NCBI GenBank assembly: GCA_913058335.1
Contig: CAJXPX010000012.1
Span: forward strand, 1-64,000
From: an uncultured Hyphomonadaceae bacterium
GTDB lineage: Bacteria > Pseudomonadota > Alphaproteobacteria > Caulobacterales > Maricaulaceae
Direction: 5' to 3'
DNA length: 64,000 bases
Shown here: piece by piece, positions 1 to 6,812 of the stretch
Layout of the letters: each line of letters opens with the position of its first letter
How positions within the stretch are numbered: the first letter of the stretch is position 1
The notes under the pieces: model-generated
Databases searched by the model: none
Seen by the model: the letters and a program-made list of their open reading frames with translations, nothing else
Told to the model about the DNA's origin: nothing
Program-made: the position numbers and the translations under genes

Positions 1-103
1 GGAATCGGGTCATTCGGCTTGACAAATGGGGCGGGTTTAGTGAGGGCAAGATAAAGGGCGCGGCCCAAAATGGCCTAAGCCACTGTCTGCACATCTTTTT
101 TCG

Positions 104-180
104 CGGGACGCGAGGGGGTTGGGCCGGGACGCGGATTCGGCGGAAGCCCCCATAGGGCCTCAGAATAAGGCCGGGACGTG
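104..180. repeat. Three CGGGACGYG repeats upstream of the relaxase
   Basis: The 9-base word CGGGACGCG occurs at 104-112 and 125-133, and CGGGACGTG at 172-180, all on the plus strand in the 222 bases before the relaxase gene. Repeats next to a relaxase gene can be binding sites for relaxosome proteins at an origin of transfer. No nick sequence was recognised, so the role is unproven. Bases 1-222 otherwise show no gene I can support. Confidence 0.3.
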
Positions 181-222
181 GACTAATATTGCTAACTTTG
201 CGAAGGTTTCGGAGCTTTTGCC

Positions 223-2142
223 ATGAGCCGCGATAACCAGTTCAATGTGCGGCTCGGACGAATATTGTCGCCCAACGGGACGGGGCGTTTTGTGAGCTTT
301 TCAGGACAAGTGCGGAGAGCGGCGCAAAGGTCATCGCGGTCGTCAGGCAGACCCAGCCGGAAACAGGGCGCTATTGCCGAGCAATATTTTTCGCGCCGCG
401 TGATTGTTAAAGTGCACCTGGTGAAGATGGGCGCTTACGGCAAAGATTCGCAGCGTCATCATCTGAATTACATTCAAAGAGACAGCGCTGCCCGCGAAGG
501 CGAGACAGGTTTGCTCTACAGCCGGGATGAGGTGATGATTGATGGCGATGAGTTTCGCGAGCGGGGCCTTGATGACCGACATCAGTTCCGCGTTATTGTT
601 TCGCCCGAAGACGGAAAAGAATTCGGTGATCTTCGCACTTACACCCGAAACGTCATGGCGCAGATGGAACGCGACCTGGGCACGAAACTCGATTGGGTCG
701 CGGCTAATCATTATGACACGGCTAATCCACATAGCCATGTCGTTATCCGAGGCGTAACAGAGACAGGCTCAACGCTCATTATTCCGAGAGATTATATCTC
801 CCACGGCATGAGAGAGGCCGCCGAGCATGTCGCGACCTTAGAGCTTGGCCCAACCACCCAAATTGATGTCGCGAAAAAACTGGCGCTGTCAGTCAGGCAT
901 GACCGTTTCACATCAATTGATCGGGACTTACTGGCGAAGGCGCAATACCAAATCGTTGATTTGTCAAAGCTGCCACTGGATGGGTCTGACTGGTCACAGC
1001 GTTTTGAAAAATGGCGTGTGAAATATTTAAGCTCGCTGGGCCTTGCCGAGAAAATGGGGTTTGGCAAATGGCGACTTGATGACAATCTTGAACGCACGCT
1101 GCGCCGCATGGGTGATCGCGGCGACATCCTCAAAGCTTATCATCGGGCCATGAGCCGCACCAAACTCGACCGTAGCCTAGATAGCGAGCCCATATATGAC
1201 CCAGCGGAAAAGTTAGCTCGCCCCATCACCGGAAGAGTGATTGAAAAAGGCGTGCTGGATGATGTGAATGACCGAAGCTACATTGTCCTCGATACGCTGC
1301 AAGGCGAAGCTCTATTCGTTGAGACAGGCAAAGAAGCCAATCTCGCGCAAATAGAGCGCGGTATGGTCGTGACCGCAGGACCGCAAACATATGCGCCAAA
1401 GGCATCAGATTTAATCATCACTGACATCGCGTCTAAACGCGGCGGCATTTACAGCCCATCCTTTCACGAGATGAATGATCCGGGCGCGCGCGAGGAATTT
1501 ATCAAAGCCCATGTGCGGCGGTTAGAAGCCATGCGGCGTGCCGGTCATGCAGAACGGAATTCCGATGGGTCGTGGAATGTGCCTAAGGACTATCTCAAGC
1601 GCGTCGTGAAATATGAGACATCACGCAGTTTTGGAAATCCTGTTAAATTAGACATTCAGTCTCGCGCGCCGCTGGCGGGGCTTACGCAGACGATTGGCAA
1701 GACATGGCTTGATACTGAGTTGATGAAGGGTGGTGCCGAAAGCGATGCGTCAGGGTTTGGACAAGAGGTCGAGACCCTAAAGACGCAACGACAGAAGTTC
1801 CTGCTCTCACAAAAGCTCATTGAGCGGTCACCCGGGGTAACGCAAAGCACGCTCGATACGCTCGAACAGATGGATCTTGACAGGGCCGGTAAGGAGTTCA
1901 GCGAGCAATTCGGTAAGCTCTACAAAGCCGCCCCTGCATCCGGCCGTATTTCGGGTATATACCTCATGGCCATTCAGAGGCCGAGCGGAAAATATGCCGT
2001 CATCGAAAAATCCAAAGAGTTCACGCTCGTGCCGTGGCGGAGCGCGATAGACAGGAATTTGGGCAAATCTATTTCAGGCGTGGTGAAAGGTCAGACGATT
2101 TCATGGACTCTAACAAAGGCCAGAGGAAAAAGTATATCATAA
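223..2142 (+). CDS. VirD2-family relaxase with DUF3363 domain
   Basis: Conjugative relaxase expected to nick the element at oriT and lead the strand into the recipient. The HUH three-histidine motif is visible as HYDTANPHSHV, with H163, H170 and H172 as metal ligands. The rest of the 639 residues matches the DUF3363 extension typical of relaxases in trb-type ICEs, including a charged stretch around residues 330-450. It stands alone in front of a lipoprotein gene 13 bases downstream and is separated from traG by 15 kb of cargo. The start at 223 has only a weak upstream ribosome site, so a slightly later start is possible. Confidence 0.9.
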   Translation: MSRDNQFNVRLGRILSPNGTGRFVSFSGQVRRAAQRSSRSSGRPSRKQGAIAEQYFSRRVIVKVHLVKMGAYGKDSQRHHLNYIQRDSAAREGETGLLYSRDEVMIDGDEFRERGLDDRHQFRVIVSPEDGKEFGDLRTYTRNVMAQMERDLGTKLDWVAANHYDTANPHSHVVIRGVTETGSTLIIPRDYISHGMREAAEHVATLELGPTTQIDVAKKLALSVRHDRFTSIDRDLLAKAQYQIVDLSKLPLDGSDWSQRFEKWRVKYLSSLGLAEKMGFGKWRLDDNLERTLRRMGDRGDILKAYHRAMSRTKLDRSLDSEPIYDPAEKLARPITGRVIEKGVLDDVNDRSYIVLDTLQGEALFVETGKEANLAQIERGMVVTAGPQTYAPKASDLIITDIASKRGGIYSPSFHEMNDPGAREEFIKAHVRRLEAMRRAGHAERNSDGSWNVPKDYLKRVVKYETSRSFGNPVKLDIQSRAPLAGLTQTIGKTWLDTELMKGGAESDASGFGQEVETLKTQRQKFLLSQKLIERSPGVTQSTLDTLEQMDLDRAGKEFSEQFGKLYKAAPASGRISGIYLMAIQRPSGKYAVIEKSKEFTLVPWRSAIDRNLGKSISGVVKGQTISWTLTKARGKSIS

Positions 2143-2155
2143 ACGGAGGAAGATC

Positions 2156-2812
2156 ATGAATTATTCAATCAAAACGATTCTGTTATTATCCGGAGCCGCG
2201 ATACTATCGGCGTGCGGCGACGACCCGAAAGCGGCGAATAAAGCCAATTTTAAAAAGGCTTTGAATGCTCACTACGCCCAGATGAAACAATGCGTCAAAG
2301 TTGGAAGCAAGCCTAACTCAGACGGGATTATTCAGGAGTTCCGAACAGACGGCACTGTTAAAGATAAGCAGCTCATTTTCTATAATGGCCTTCTCAGTTT
2401 GGGGCTATTGGAAGCGGTCACCTACCAAAAGGATACGAAAAACTTCAGCGGGCAAGTTACAGGAAAAGCTGATTGGGTTGGTTATAAATTTTCCAACAAG
2501 GGCAAGACATATTTACGTCCTGCTGAGCTCGAAAACGGCGCTTTCAGCACAGGCGCGCGTCAACTTTGTTATGGTACGCCGCAGGTGGTTGAGATTGTCA
2601 ATTTCACCGCGCCTGCTGAAGCTATGGGCGTGAAGGTGAGTAATGTGCAATATACGTATAGGCTTGTTGATGTTGCCCCGTGGGCGAGCGATCCAGCCCT
2701 AACCAATCAATTTGAATGGCTTGGTGAAAGAGTCTCTAACAAGGGCATATCTAAAGATGATGATCTTGTGCTTAATAATAACGGCTGGGTACATCGTAGC
2801 GTTTTTAAATGA
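2156..2812 (+). CDS. Predicted lipoprotein of the conjugative element
   Basis: A 218-residue protein with an N-terminal hydrophobic signal and a lipobox, LSAC, placing the lipidated cysteine at residue 20. It should therefore be exported and anchored in a membrane. I do not recognise a domain in the mature part. A strong ribosome site (CGGAGGA) precedes the ATG and the gene follows the relaxase by 13 bases, so the two are probably co-transcribed. Lipoproteins in this position of conjugative elements can act in surface or entry exclusion (TrbK is the known example but is much shorter); that role here is only a guess. Confidence 0.75.
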   Translation: MNYSIKTILLLSGAAILSACGDDPKAANKANFKKALNAHYAQMKQCVKVGSKPNSDGIIQEFRTDGTVKDKQLIFYNGLLSLGLLEAVTYQKDTKNFSGQVTGKADWVGYKFSNKGKTYLRPAELENGAFSTGARQLCYGTPQVVEIVNFTAPAEAMGVKVSNVQYTYRLVDVAPWASDPALTNQFEWLGERVSNKGISKDDDLVLNNNGWVHRSVFK

Positions 2813-2894
2813 CCCCCCGCTCGTCTCAACTGGGGGCTTAGCGGACCTTCGGAGGTCGAAAAAAAACGATATCCATTCTGGACTAAAATTTGGT

Positions 2895-3401
2895 TTAAAT
2901 ATTTCGATATCGTTCAAGGCGTGTTTGCAACTCATCATCAGGCAACCAAACAAAAGGATCTTCAATGTATTTGTTGATTGCATCTATTAGAACGCGGAGA
3001 GGAGCTGTTTCATGTTCATAAATCAAATCTAAGAGCCAAAGCATTCCGTGTGACCTAACATCTTTTTGGCGAGCTAGATTTTTTAAATTTTCATCGCCGG
3101 TCAACAAGACGCAAGCCTCTGTATCCTCGGCCAGAACCAAGGCGAAATTATCATGGAGTGAAAGACGAGTAAATTCTTTACGATACTGATACGCTAGAGC
3201 AACCTGAGCACCGCTCAAAGTTTGGATCTTGAGGCCGCCATATAATAGGAATTGCTTTTCCTCATCAGTCAGAGAAAGCAATTCGTCTTCAAACAGTAAA
3301 TCAGGAATCACGAATTCGAACGGTAGCTCGAGCATGGCTCGAAATAAGCTACCCTTCTTCAGATCAATAAGACCAGAGCTATCCGTGATTACGATTTGCA
3401 T
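2895..3401 (-). CDS. PIN-domain protein (DUF3368-like), putative toxin nuclease
   Basis: A 168-residue protein with PIN-fold features: an N-terminal VITDSSG strand carrying the first acidic residue (D7), an acidic stretch near ELLSLTDEE, then LSLHDNFAL and a later TGDENLKNLA segment supplying further carboxylates. PIN proteins are Mg-dependent ribonucleases, often toxins. Its start codon overlaps the stop of the upstream XRE-ImmA/IrrE gene by one base (TGATG), so the pair is translationally coupled. This arrangement is a recognised two-gene module whose exact mode of action I do not know. It reads against the relaxase and lipoprotein genes. Confidence 0.8.
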   Translation of the reverse strand: MQIVITDSSGLIDLKKGSLFRAMLELPFEFVIPDLLFEDELLSLTDEEKQFLLYGGLKIQTLSGAQVALAYQYRKEFTRLSLHDNFALVLAEDTEACVLLTGDENLKNLARQKDVRSHGMLWLLDLIYEHETAPLRVLIDAINKYIEDPFVWLPDDELQTRLERYRNI

Positions 3402-4471
3402 CAGGCGTGTGCGGGGCCTTTTAGCTTCTCTTCGAGGTCTGACAAGGGCACGCGAAGTAATTCAACACCTTTGCTCAGTGAGATAAACCTTTCCGACAGG
3501 GCTCTTAAGCAAAGCCTTTCGAAACGTTTAGCTTTTTCTTGTGAACCGAGTTCCGCTTCTAATGGGTCAGGTTCTTCAAAACGCCAAGATTTAGCAAAGG
3601 TTCTAAATGCATAATTCACTGCGGTAGCACTCAGAATGCCCAATTGCTTCAAACGAACGAGAACTGCGGCAGCGCTGACGCGGTACATTCGCTTGATATC
3701 AAGAATTTCGGCATAACTAATGGACTTTCTGAATTCACCTATTTGGGCTCGAACATGGCTCGCTACCATTAAAAATGCGCCAGCAAACATGTCCGATGCT
3801 TTTTCATGATTGCAAGGAGAGCTTTCATCTATGAGCCTATGGGCGAGCTCGTGCGCTAAGGTAAAACGTCTTCGTTCTAAAGTCACATTTTGACTAATTA
3901 CGATTACAGGAACTTCCGATTTTCCATTACCGCGACGGACAATGCTAGTTAATCCAGAGAAGTCGTCAGGAAGATCAAGAATTAAGACTTTTATGCCTTG
4001 CTCTTCCAGTAGCTCGGTCATGTCTGGTATTGGGTCTTCGCCCAAGTTCCAAACTCTTCTGACTTCAATAGCCATGGCTTCAGCATCAGCTTCAGTTTTT
4101 AGGAAGTATGGTTTGCTCAAAGGCATTACCCATTCAGAGCTATTAAGCTGTAAAATGTCTTCGATCTCCAAATATCGTTCTAGGTGTTCAATAACGATAG
4201 CTTCAACCTGTGCTCGTTCTTGGGCGCTGGTGGTTGATTTTTTTCGAAATTCTACACCTAATAATTCTTCGACTTGGTTACTGAACAAAAAACTCAAGCT
4301 CACGCCGAGCTGTTTTGCAAGCAAAGATAATATATCAGATGACGGAGCCATCTCATTGCGTTCGTATTTCCCGATGGCTTGTGCACTTACGCGGCCATCA
4401 ATGGTATCTGACAAGGAGCGAAGGGAATGCCCTGCTTTTTTCCTTGCCAATAATAGTCGCTCACCAAGCAT
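3401..4471 (-). CDS. XRE-type HTH and ImmA/IrrE metallopeptidase fusion
   Basis: A 356-residue two-domain protein. Residues 1-65 form a Cro/CI-like helix-turn-helix (RLLLARKKAGHSLRSLSD, then IGKYERNEMAPS). Residues 150-260 form an IrrE/ImmA zinc peptidase with the HEXXH motif HELAH at 207-211. Such fusions act as self-cleaving or partner-cleaving regulators in phages, mobile elements and toxin-antitoxin-like pairs. It is the first gene of a two-gene minus-strand operon with the PIN protein, so it is probably the antitoxin or sensor-regulator. A palindrome at 4495-4529 just upstream could be its operator and would also sit over the divergent operon starting at 4600. Confidence 0.88.
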   Translation of the reverse strand: MLGERLLLARKKAGHSLRSLSDTIDGRVSAQAIGKYERNEMAPSSDILSLLAKQLGVSLSFLFSNQVEELLGVEFRKKSTTSAQERAQVEAIVIEHLERYLEIEDILQLNSSEWVMPLSKPYFLKTEADAEAMAIEVRRVWNLGEDPIPDMTELLEEQGIKVLILDLPDDFSGLTSIVRRGNGKSEVPVIVISQNVTLERRRFTLAHELAHRLIDESSPCNHEKASDMFAGAFLMVASHVRAQIGEFRKSISYAEILDIKRMYRVSAAAVLVRLKQLGILSATAVNYAFRTFAKSWRFEEPDPLEAELGSQEKAKRFERLCLRALSERFISLSKGVELLRVPLSDLEEKLKGPAHA

Positions 4472-4494
4472 TTTTCATATCCTTGTCTCCCAGG

Positions 4495-4529
4495 GTTTAC
4501 AAATTATAATCTATGATATATATGTAAAC
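4495..4529. promoter_or_regulatory. Divergent promoter region with GTTTACA palindrome
   Basis: Perfect 7-base arms GTTTACA (4495-4501) and TGTAAAC (4523-4529) flank a very AT-rich 21-base centre. Each arm contains TTTACA, a good -35 element: on plus it is followed after 17 bases by TATATG (4519-4524); on minus a TATAAT (4508-4503) lies 14 bases away, short for a normal spacer. The site lies between the XRE gene and the micro-gene at 4600. Its position suits an operator for the XRE protein controlling both directions. This is inference from layout. Confidence 0.45.
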
Positions 4530-4599
4530 CTATCAGTGGTTCATGTCAAGGATTTCTGTGTAATTTTAGAAGCTAAAACCAACCTTAGGAGAATGCAAA

Positions 4600-4773
4600 A
4601 TGGCAACTAACCCACCAACCGGAGACGGACATCGCAAAGGAGCAGTAAGAGGACGCTCTCAAACCCAGACACCATATGGGCACTATGTGAAGCGCAATGC
4701 TGGAACAGGACGTTTTATGGATGTCAAAACATCAAGCAAAACGCCCTTTAAGGGCGTTCGCAAGGAAAGATAG
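4600..4773 (+). CDS. Small conserved-type protein (57 aa), first gene of candidate defence operon
   Basis: ATG at 4600 is preceded by AGGAG at 4587-4591, eight bases upstream. The 57-residue product is basic and polar, starts MATNPPTGDGHRKGAVRGR and ends in TPFKGVRKER, with no membrane segment. I recall unannotated small proteins with the same NPPTGD...RFMD...KGVRKE pattern in many bacteria, but know no function. The stop overlaps the GTG start of the next gene (TAGTG), so it is translationally coupled. A perfect hairpin (AACGCCC/GGGCGTT, 4740-4758) lies in its last codons, just before the downstream ribosome site. Confidence 0.7.
   Translation: MATNPPTGDGHRKGAVRGRSQTQTPYGHYVKRNAGTGRFMDVKTSSKTPFKGVRKER
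4740..4758 (+). promoter_or_regulatory. Hairpin before the coupled GTG start
   Basis: AACGCCC (4740-4746) and GGGCGTT (4752-4758) pair perfectly around a TTTAA loop. The hairpin lies inside the end of the 57-residue gene and ends 14 bases before the GTG start of the YdjM-like gene. It could tune coupled translation, or be an accident of the TPFKGV codons. No T tract follows, so it is not a terminator. Confidence 0.3.
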
Positions 4774-5123
4774 TGCCCGGAAGAGCAACCCATGAACTTG
4801 CTGGCTCCTTCACTGCGATGGCGGTCGCGGCTTCAATGCCGGGGCCTACCTTTGCAAGTGTGGGTGCCAGTTTCTTCATAGGAAAGGATGCCGGGCGTAT
4901 CCCAGACTTGTTAGAGCCGGCGACATGCCCGAATCACCGAAGATTTTTCCACAGCTGGGTGGCTTTAGTAGCCATGAGTTATGGTTGGAAGAAAGCGTAT
5001 GATTGGGAACCAGAAACCGATTTAGAGAAATTTCTTCGATTCATCGCTTTAGTTGGGGGAGCAGCAGCAATTTCGCACCTCGTATTAGATTCCCTTACAC
5101 CCAATTCATTGCCCTTAATTTAG
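4773..5123 (+). CDS. YdjM-like membrane metal-dependent hydrolase
   Basis: A 116-residue protein starting with GTG that overlaps the previous stop; AAGGAAAG just upstream serves as ribosome site. It resembles the YdjM/LexA-regulated membrane metal hydrolase family: an early histidine (H7), PDLLEP around 44-49, NHRRFFHS at 54-61 and SHLVLDSLTP at 101-110. These Asp/Glu/His clusters are the family's presumed metal ligands. Hydrophobic stretches near 12-37, 58-70 and 89-104 suggest membrane association. It is shorter than E. coli YdjM (about 196 aa). In this operon it may be an effector acting at the membrane; the substrate is unknown. Confidence 0.75.
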   Translation: MPGRATHELAGSFTAMAVAASMPGPTFASVGASFFIGKDAGRIPDLLEPATCPNHRRFFHSWVALVAMSYGWKKAYDWEPETDLEKFLRFIALVGGAAAISHLVLDSLTPNSLPLI

Positions 5124-5135
5124 TGAGTTGAAAAC

Positions 5136-5819
5136 ATGTCATTCCGAATTATTCATCTAAGGAAGTTACTCCGAGCTTTCAATGAACCTGAAAATAGGAA
5201 AATTACTTTATTGCGTAGTGACATTCGAAGTGAGTTAAAAAAGCGTTCAGGGTTCTCATCAAAAGGTGGAGACTTTCATGGGCCTTTTTGGAGCGATGCA
5301 AAAAACCATGCATCTGGTGAGATTGACCTCAGCATCGCAACGCTGGATCGGATTGCAAAGAATGAAGCTCGAGGCCGTTTATACCCAGAACTTACGGAGG
5401 GATTTCTAGAGTGGTGGCATAATAAACGCCGGACTCGAAATGAACCCATTTCAGCATTCCCATACACAGTAAAAAAACGTTTTGAGATCGATGAGTTAGG
5501 CGCTGTGGTAAAGGTAGAAAACTTGCTTTCCATATTGATTGGCGACCCGAATTTGGGACCTCAAGGCAAGAGATTGATATACCCCTACTTTAGTGAGGAG
5601 CCTATTTTAGACGAGAAGACTGCTCGATTAGGCCTCTGGCTTTTGTGCGAAGCGTTGCCAGAATTTGAGCCTGAAGATTTGAGAATACTTGACGTTATGC
5701 GGGCGAGAGCATTTTCGCTTTCGGGATCTCCGCTAACTGGCATCGAAGAACATGAATTTAAAAAGAAATACGAAAGACTCATAGATGAGTGGGAAGCGCT
5801 CAGTGAGCAGTATGGTTAG
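5136..5819 (+). CDS. Unrecognised 227-aa protein in candidate defence operon
   Basis: I do not recognise a family. The protein is soluble-looking, 227 residues, without a signal or membrane segment. The N-terminal half is basic (LRKLLRAFNEPENRK, LKKRSGFSSKGGDFHG) and contains several aromatic residues near FLEWWHNKRR; the C-terminal half is acidic with EFEPEDLRILD and a final helical EFKKKYERLIDEWEALSE. A basic N-terminus followed by an acidic helical C-terminus would suit nucleic-acid contact plus a protein interaction, but this is speculation. It lies 12 bases after the YdjM-like gene and 34 bases before the DUF6338 gene in the same direction. The ribosome site is weak. Confidence 0.75.
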   Translation: MSFRIIHLRKLLRAFNEPENRKITLLRSDIRSELKKRSGFSSKGGDFHGPFWSDAKNHASGEIDLSIATLDRIAKNEARGRLYPELTEGFLEWWHNKRRTRNEPISAFPYTVKKRFEIDELGAVVKVENLLSILIGDPNLGPQGKRLIYPYFSEEPILDEKTARLGLWLLCEALPEFEPEDLRILDVMRARAFSLSGSPLTGIEEHEFKKKYERLIDEWEALSEQYG

Positions 5820-5853
5820 CGTGATGGCGATGAATTAAGACGCAGGTATACAA

Positions 5854-6489
5854 ATGGAATTATTAACTCAAGAGAATTTCGAATTTGCTATCCAATCATT
5901 ATTGCCTGGGTTCATTGCCTTGGCATGTTTTCTGATGGCGTTCCGGACCAGGATGCCAACGCCATTTTATACTATCGTTTTAAGTGTTGTTGTAAGTTTT
6001 TTCTACATTAACTTACTGACTCTAGCGAAATATTCATTGGGCGGAGGTTACTCATCCCCAAAGCCTTTGGCGGATTTTGTAAACCTAGTTTTTTTGCCAG
6101 CCATTCTAGGCTACTTAGCAGGAGTCTTGTGGGAGAGGCTTTCACCAAAATTGAGGTCACTTGGAATACCTATTAGGTCACCTATACCAACGGCATGGGA
6201 CTACGCTTTCTCTAAGAGGTCGCATTGTTGGGTTCTTATTCGGTTTAAATCAGATCGTGATTCGATAAAGGGCTGGTATTGTGGCGATTCATTCGTCGGG
6301 ACTGATCTCACTTTTCGCGACATATTTTTAACTCAAGTACATGAGTACAACGAGGTTCAAGAAAACGATGAGAGTGGGTGGCTTCCATGCGACCCACCTC
6401 TCGAAATTTGGATAAACGGAGATGATATACTCATGATAGAATTCGATAATGGTCATCAAAAGGAGACGAAAAATGACGAAGCCAACTAA
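5854..6489 (+). CDS. DUF6338 family membrane protein
   Basis: A 211-residue protein with two or three N-terminal membrane segments (about residues 14-30, 36-60 and 80-100) and a cytosolic C-terminal half with a PTAWDYAF start, a WVLIRFKSD strand and a final LEIWINGDDILMIEFDNG strand. This layout matches the DUF6338 family, membrane proteins of unknown function that I associate with accessory and defence regions. It overlaps the following 47-residue gene by 17 bases. Within the operon it is the clearest membrane anchor. A membrane-effector role in abortive infection is possible but unsupported beyond context. Confidence 0.75.
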   Translation: MELLTQENFEFAIQSLLPGFIALACFLMAFRTRMPTPFYTIVLSVVVSFFYINLLTLAKYSLGGGYSSPKPLADFVNLVFLPAILGYLAGVLWERLSPKLRSLGIPIRSPIPTAWDYAFSKRSHCWVLIRFKSDRDSIKGWYCGDSFVGTDLTFRDIFLTQVHEYNEVQENDESGWLPCDPPLEIWINGDDILMIEFDNGHQKETKNDEAN

Positions 6490-6616
6490 CAAGGACAGAT
6501 ATGTTCCGTTAAAAAAAGGGTATCAATCGGTCGCCCCAAAGAAGGATATTGGTGCCGGGTACCAAGGTCCAACCAGCACAAACGTGCCAACCACCAAGCC
6601 GTCAAAGCGTAAATAA
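6473..6616 (+). CDS. Small basic protein (47 aa), last gene of candidate defence operon
   Basis: ATG at 6473 with AAGGAG at 6460-6465 directly upstream, inside the DUF6338 coding end and in a different frame. The 47-residue product is basic and rich in Pro, Thr, Gly and Tyr, with KKGYQSV and AGYQGPTSTN segments and a PSKRK end; it is likely disordered. I recall similar GYQP-type micro-proteins next to DUF6338 genes but know no function. The good ribosome site and tight overlap favour a real gene. A hairpin follows at 6626-6661. Confidence 0.6.
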   Translation: MTKPTNKDRYVPLKKGYQSVAPKKDIGAGYQGPTSTNVPTTKPSKRK

Positions 6617-6625
6617 AGTTTAGCT

Positions 6626-6661
6626 CTTCCCGATGCAGACCCTGCAGTCTGAGTTGGGAAG
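6626..6661 (+). terminator. Hairpin after the 47-aa gene
   Basis: CTTCCC (6626-6631) pairs with GGGAAG (6656-6661), and an inner CAGAC pairs with GTCTG around a CCTGCA loop. It begins ten bases after the operon's last stop codon. No clear T tract follows, so termination efficiency is uncertain; the hairpin may rather protect the mRNA end. Confidence 0.35.
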
Positions 6662-6812
6662 AACTTATGTCTTATAAGTGGTATTTCCGTTCTAAAATTG
6701 GAAATTACATCAGCTGGGAAATCACAGATCATAAGAATAGTCTTTCTATGGTTGCGTAACCTGTGAACAAACTTCAAGCTGACAATGTGCTAAGTAATGT
6801 GGATGGATAGAA

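Noticed and set aside
3-155. Open frame at the left edge that could be the end of a gene
   Set aside because: Its composition and sequence match nothing I know, and the CGGGACG repeats lie inside it.
2838-2862. Hairpin GACCT-TCGG-AGGTC next to an A run as terminator
   Set aside because: The A run follows the stem on the plus strand, and on the minus strand the T run precedes it, so neither direction is a normal terminator.
6667-6759. 30-codon frame MSYKWYFRSK... between the micro-gene operon and the nuclease-helicase
   Set aside because: Too short, without a clear ribosome site or recognised pattern; left as undecided.
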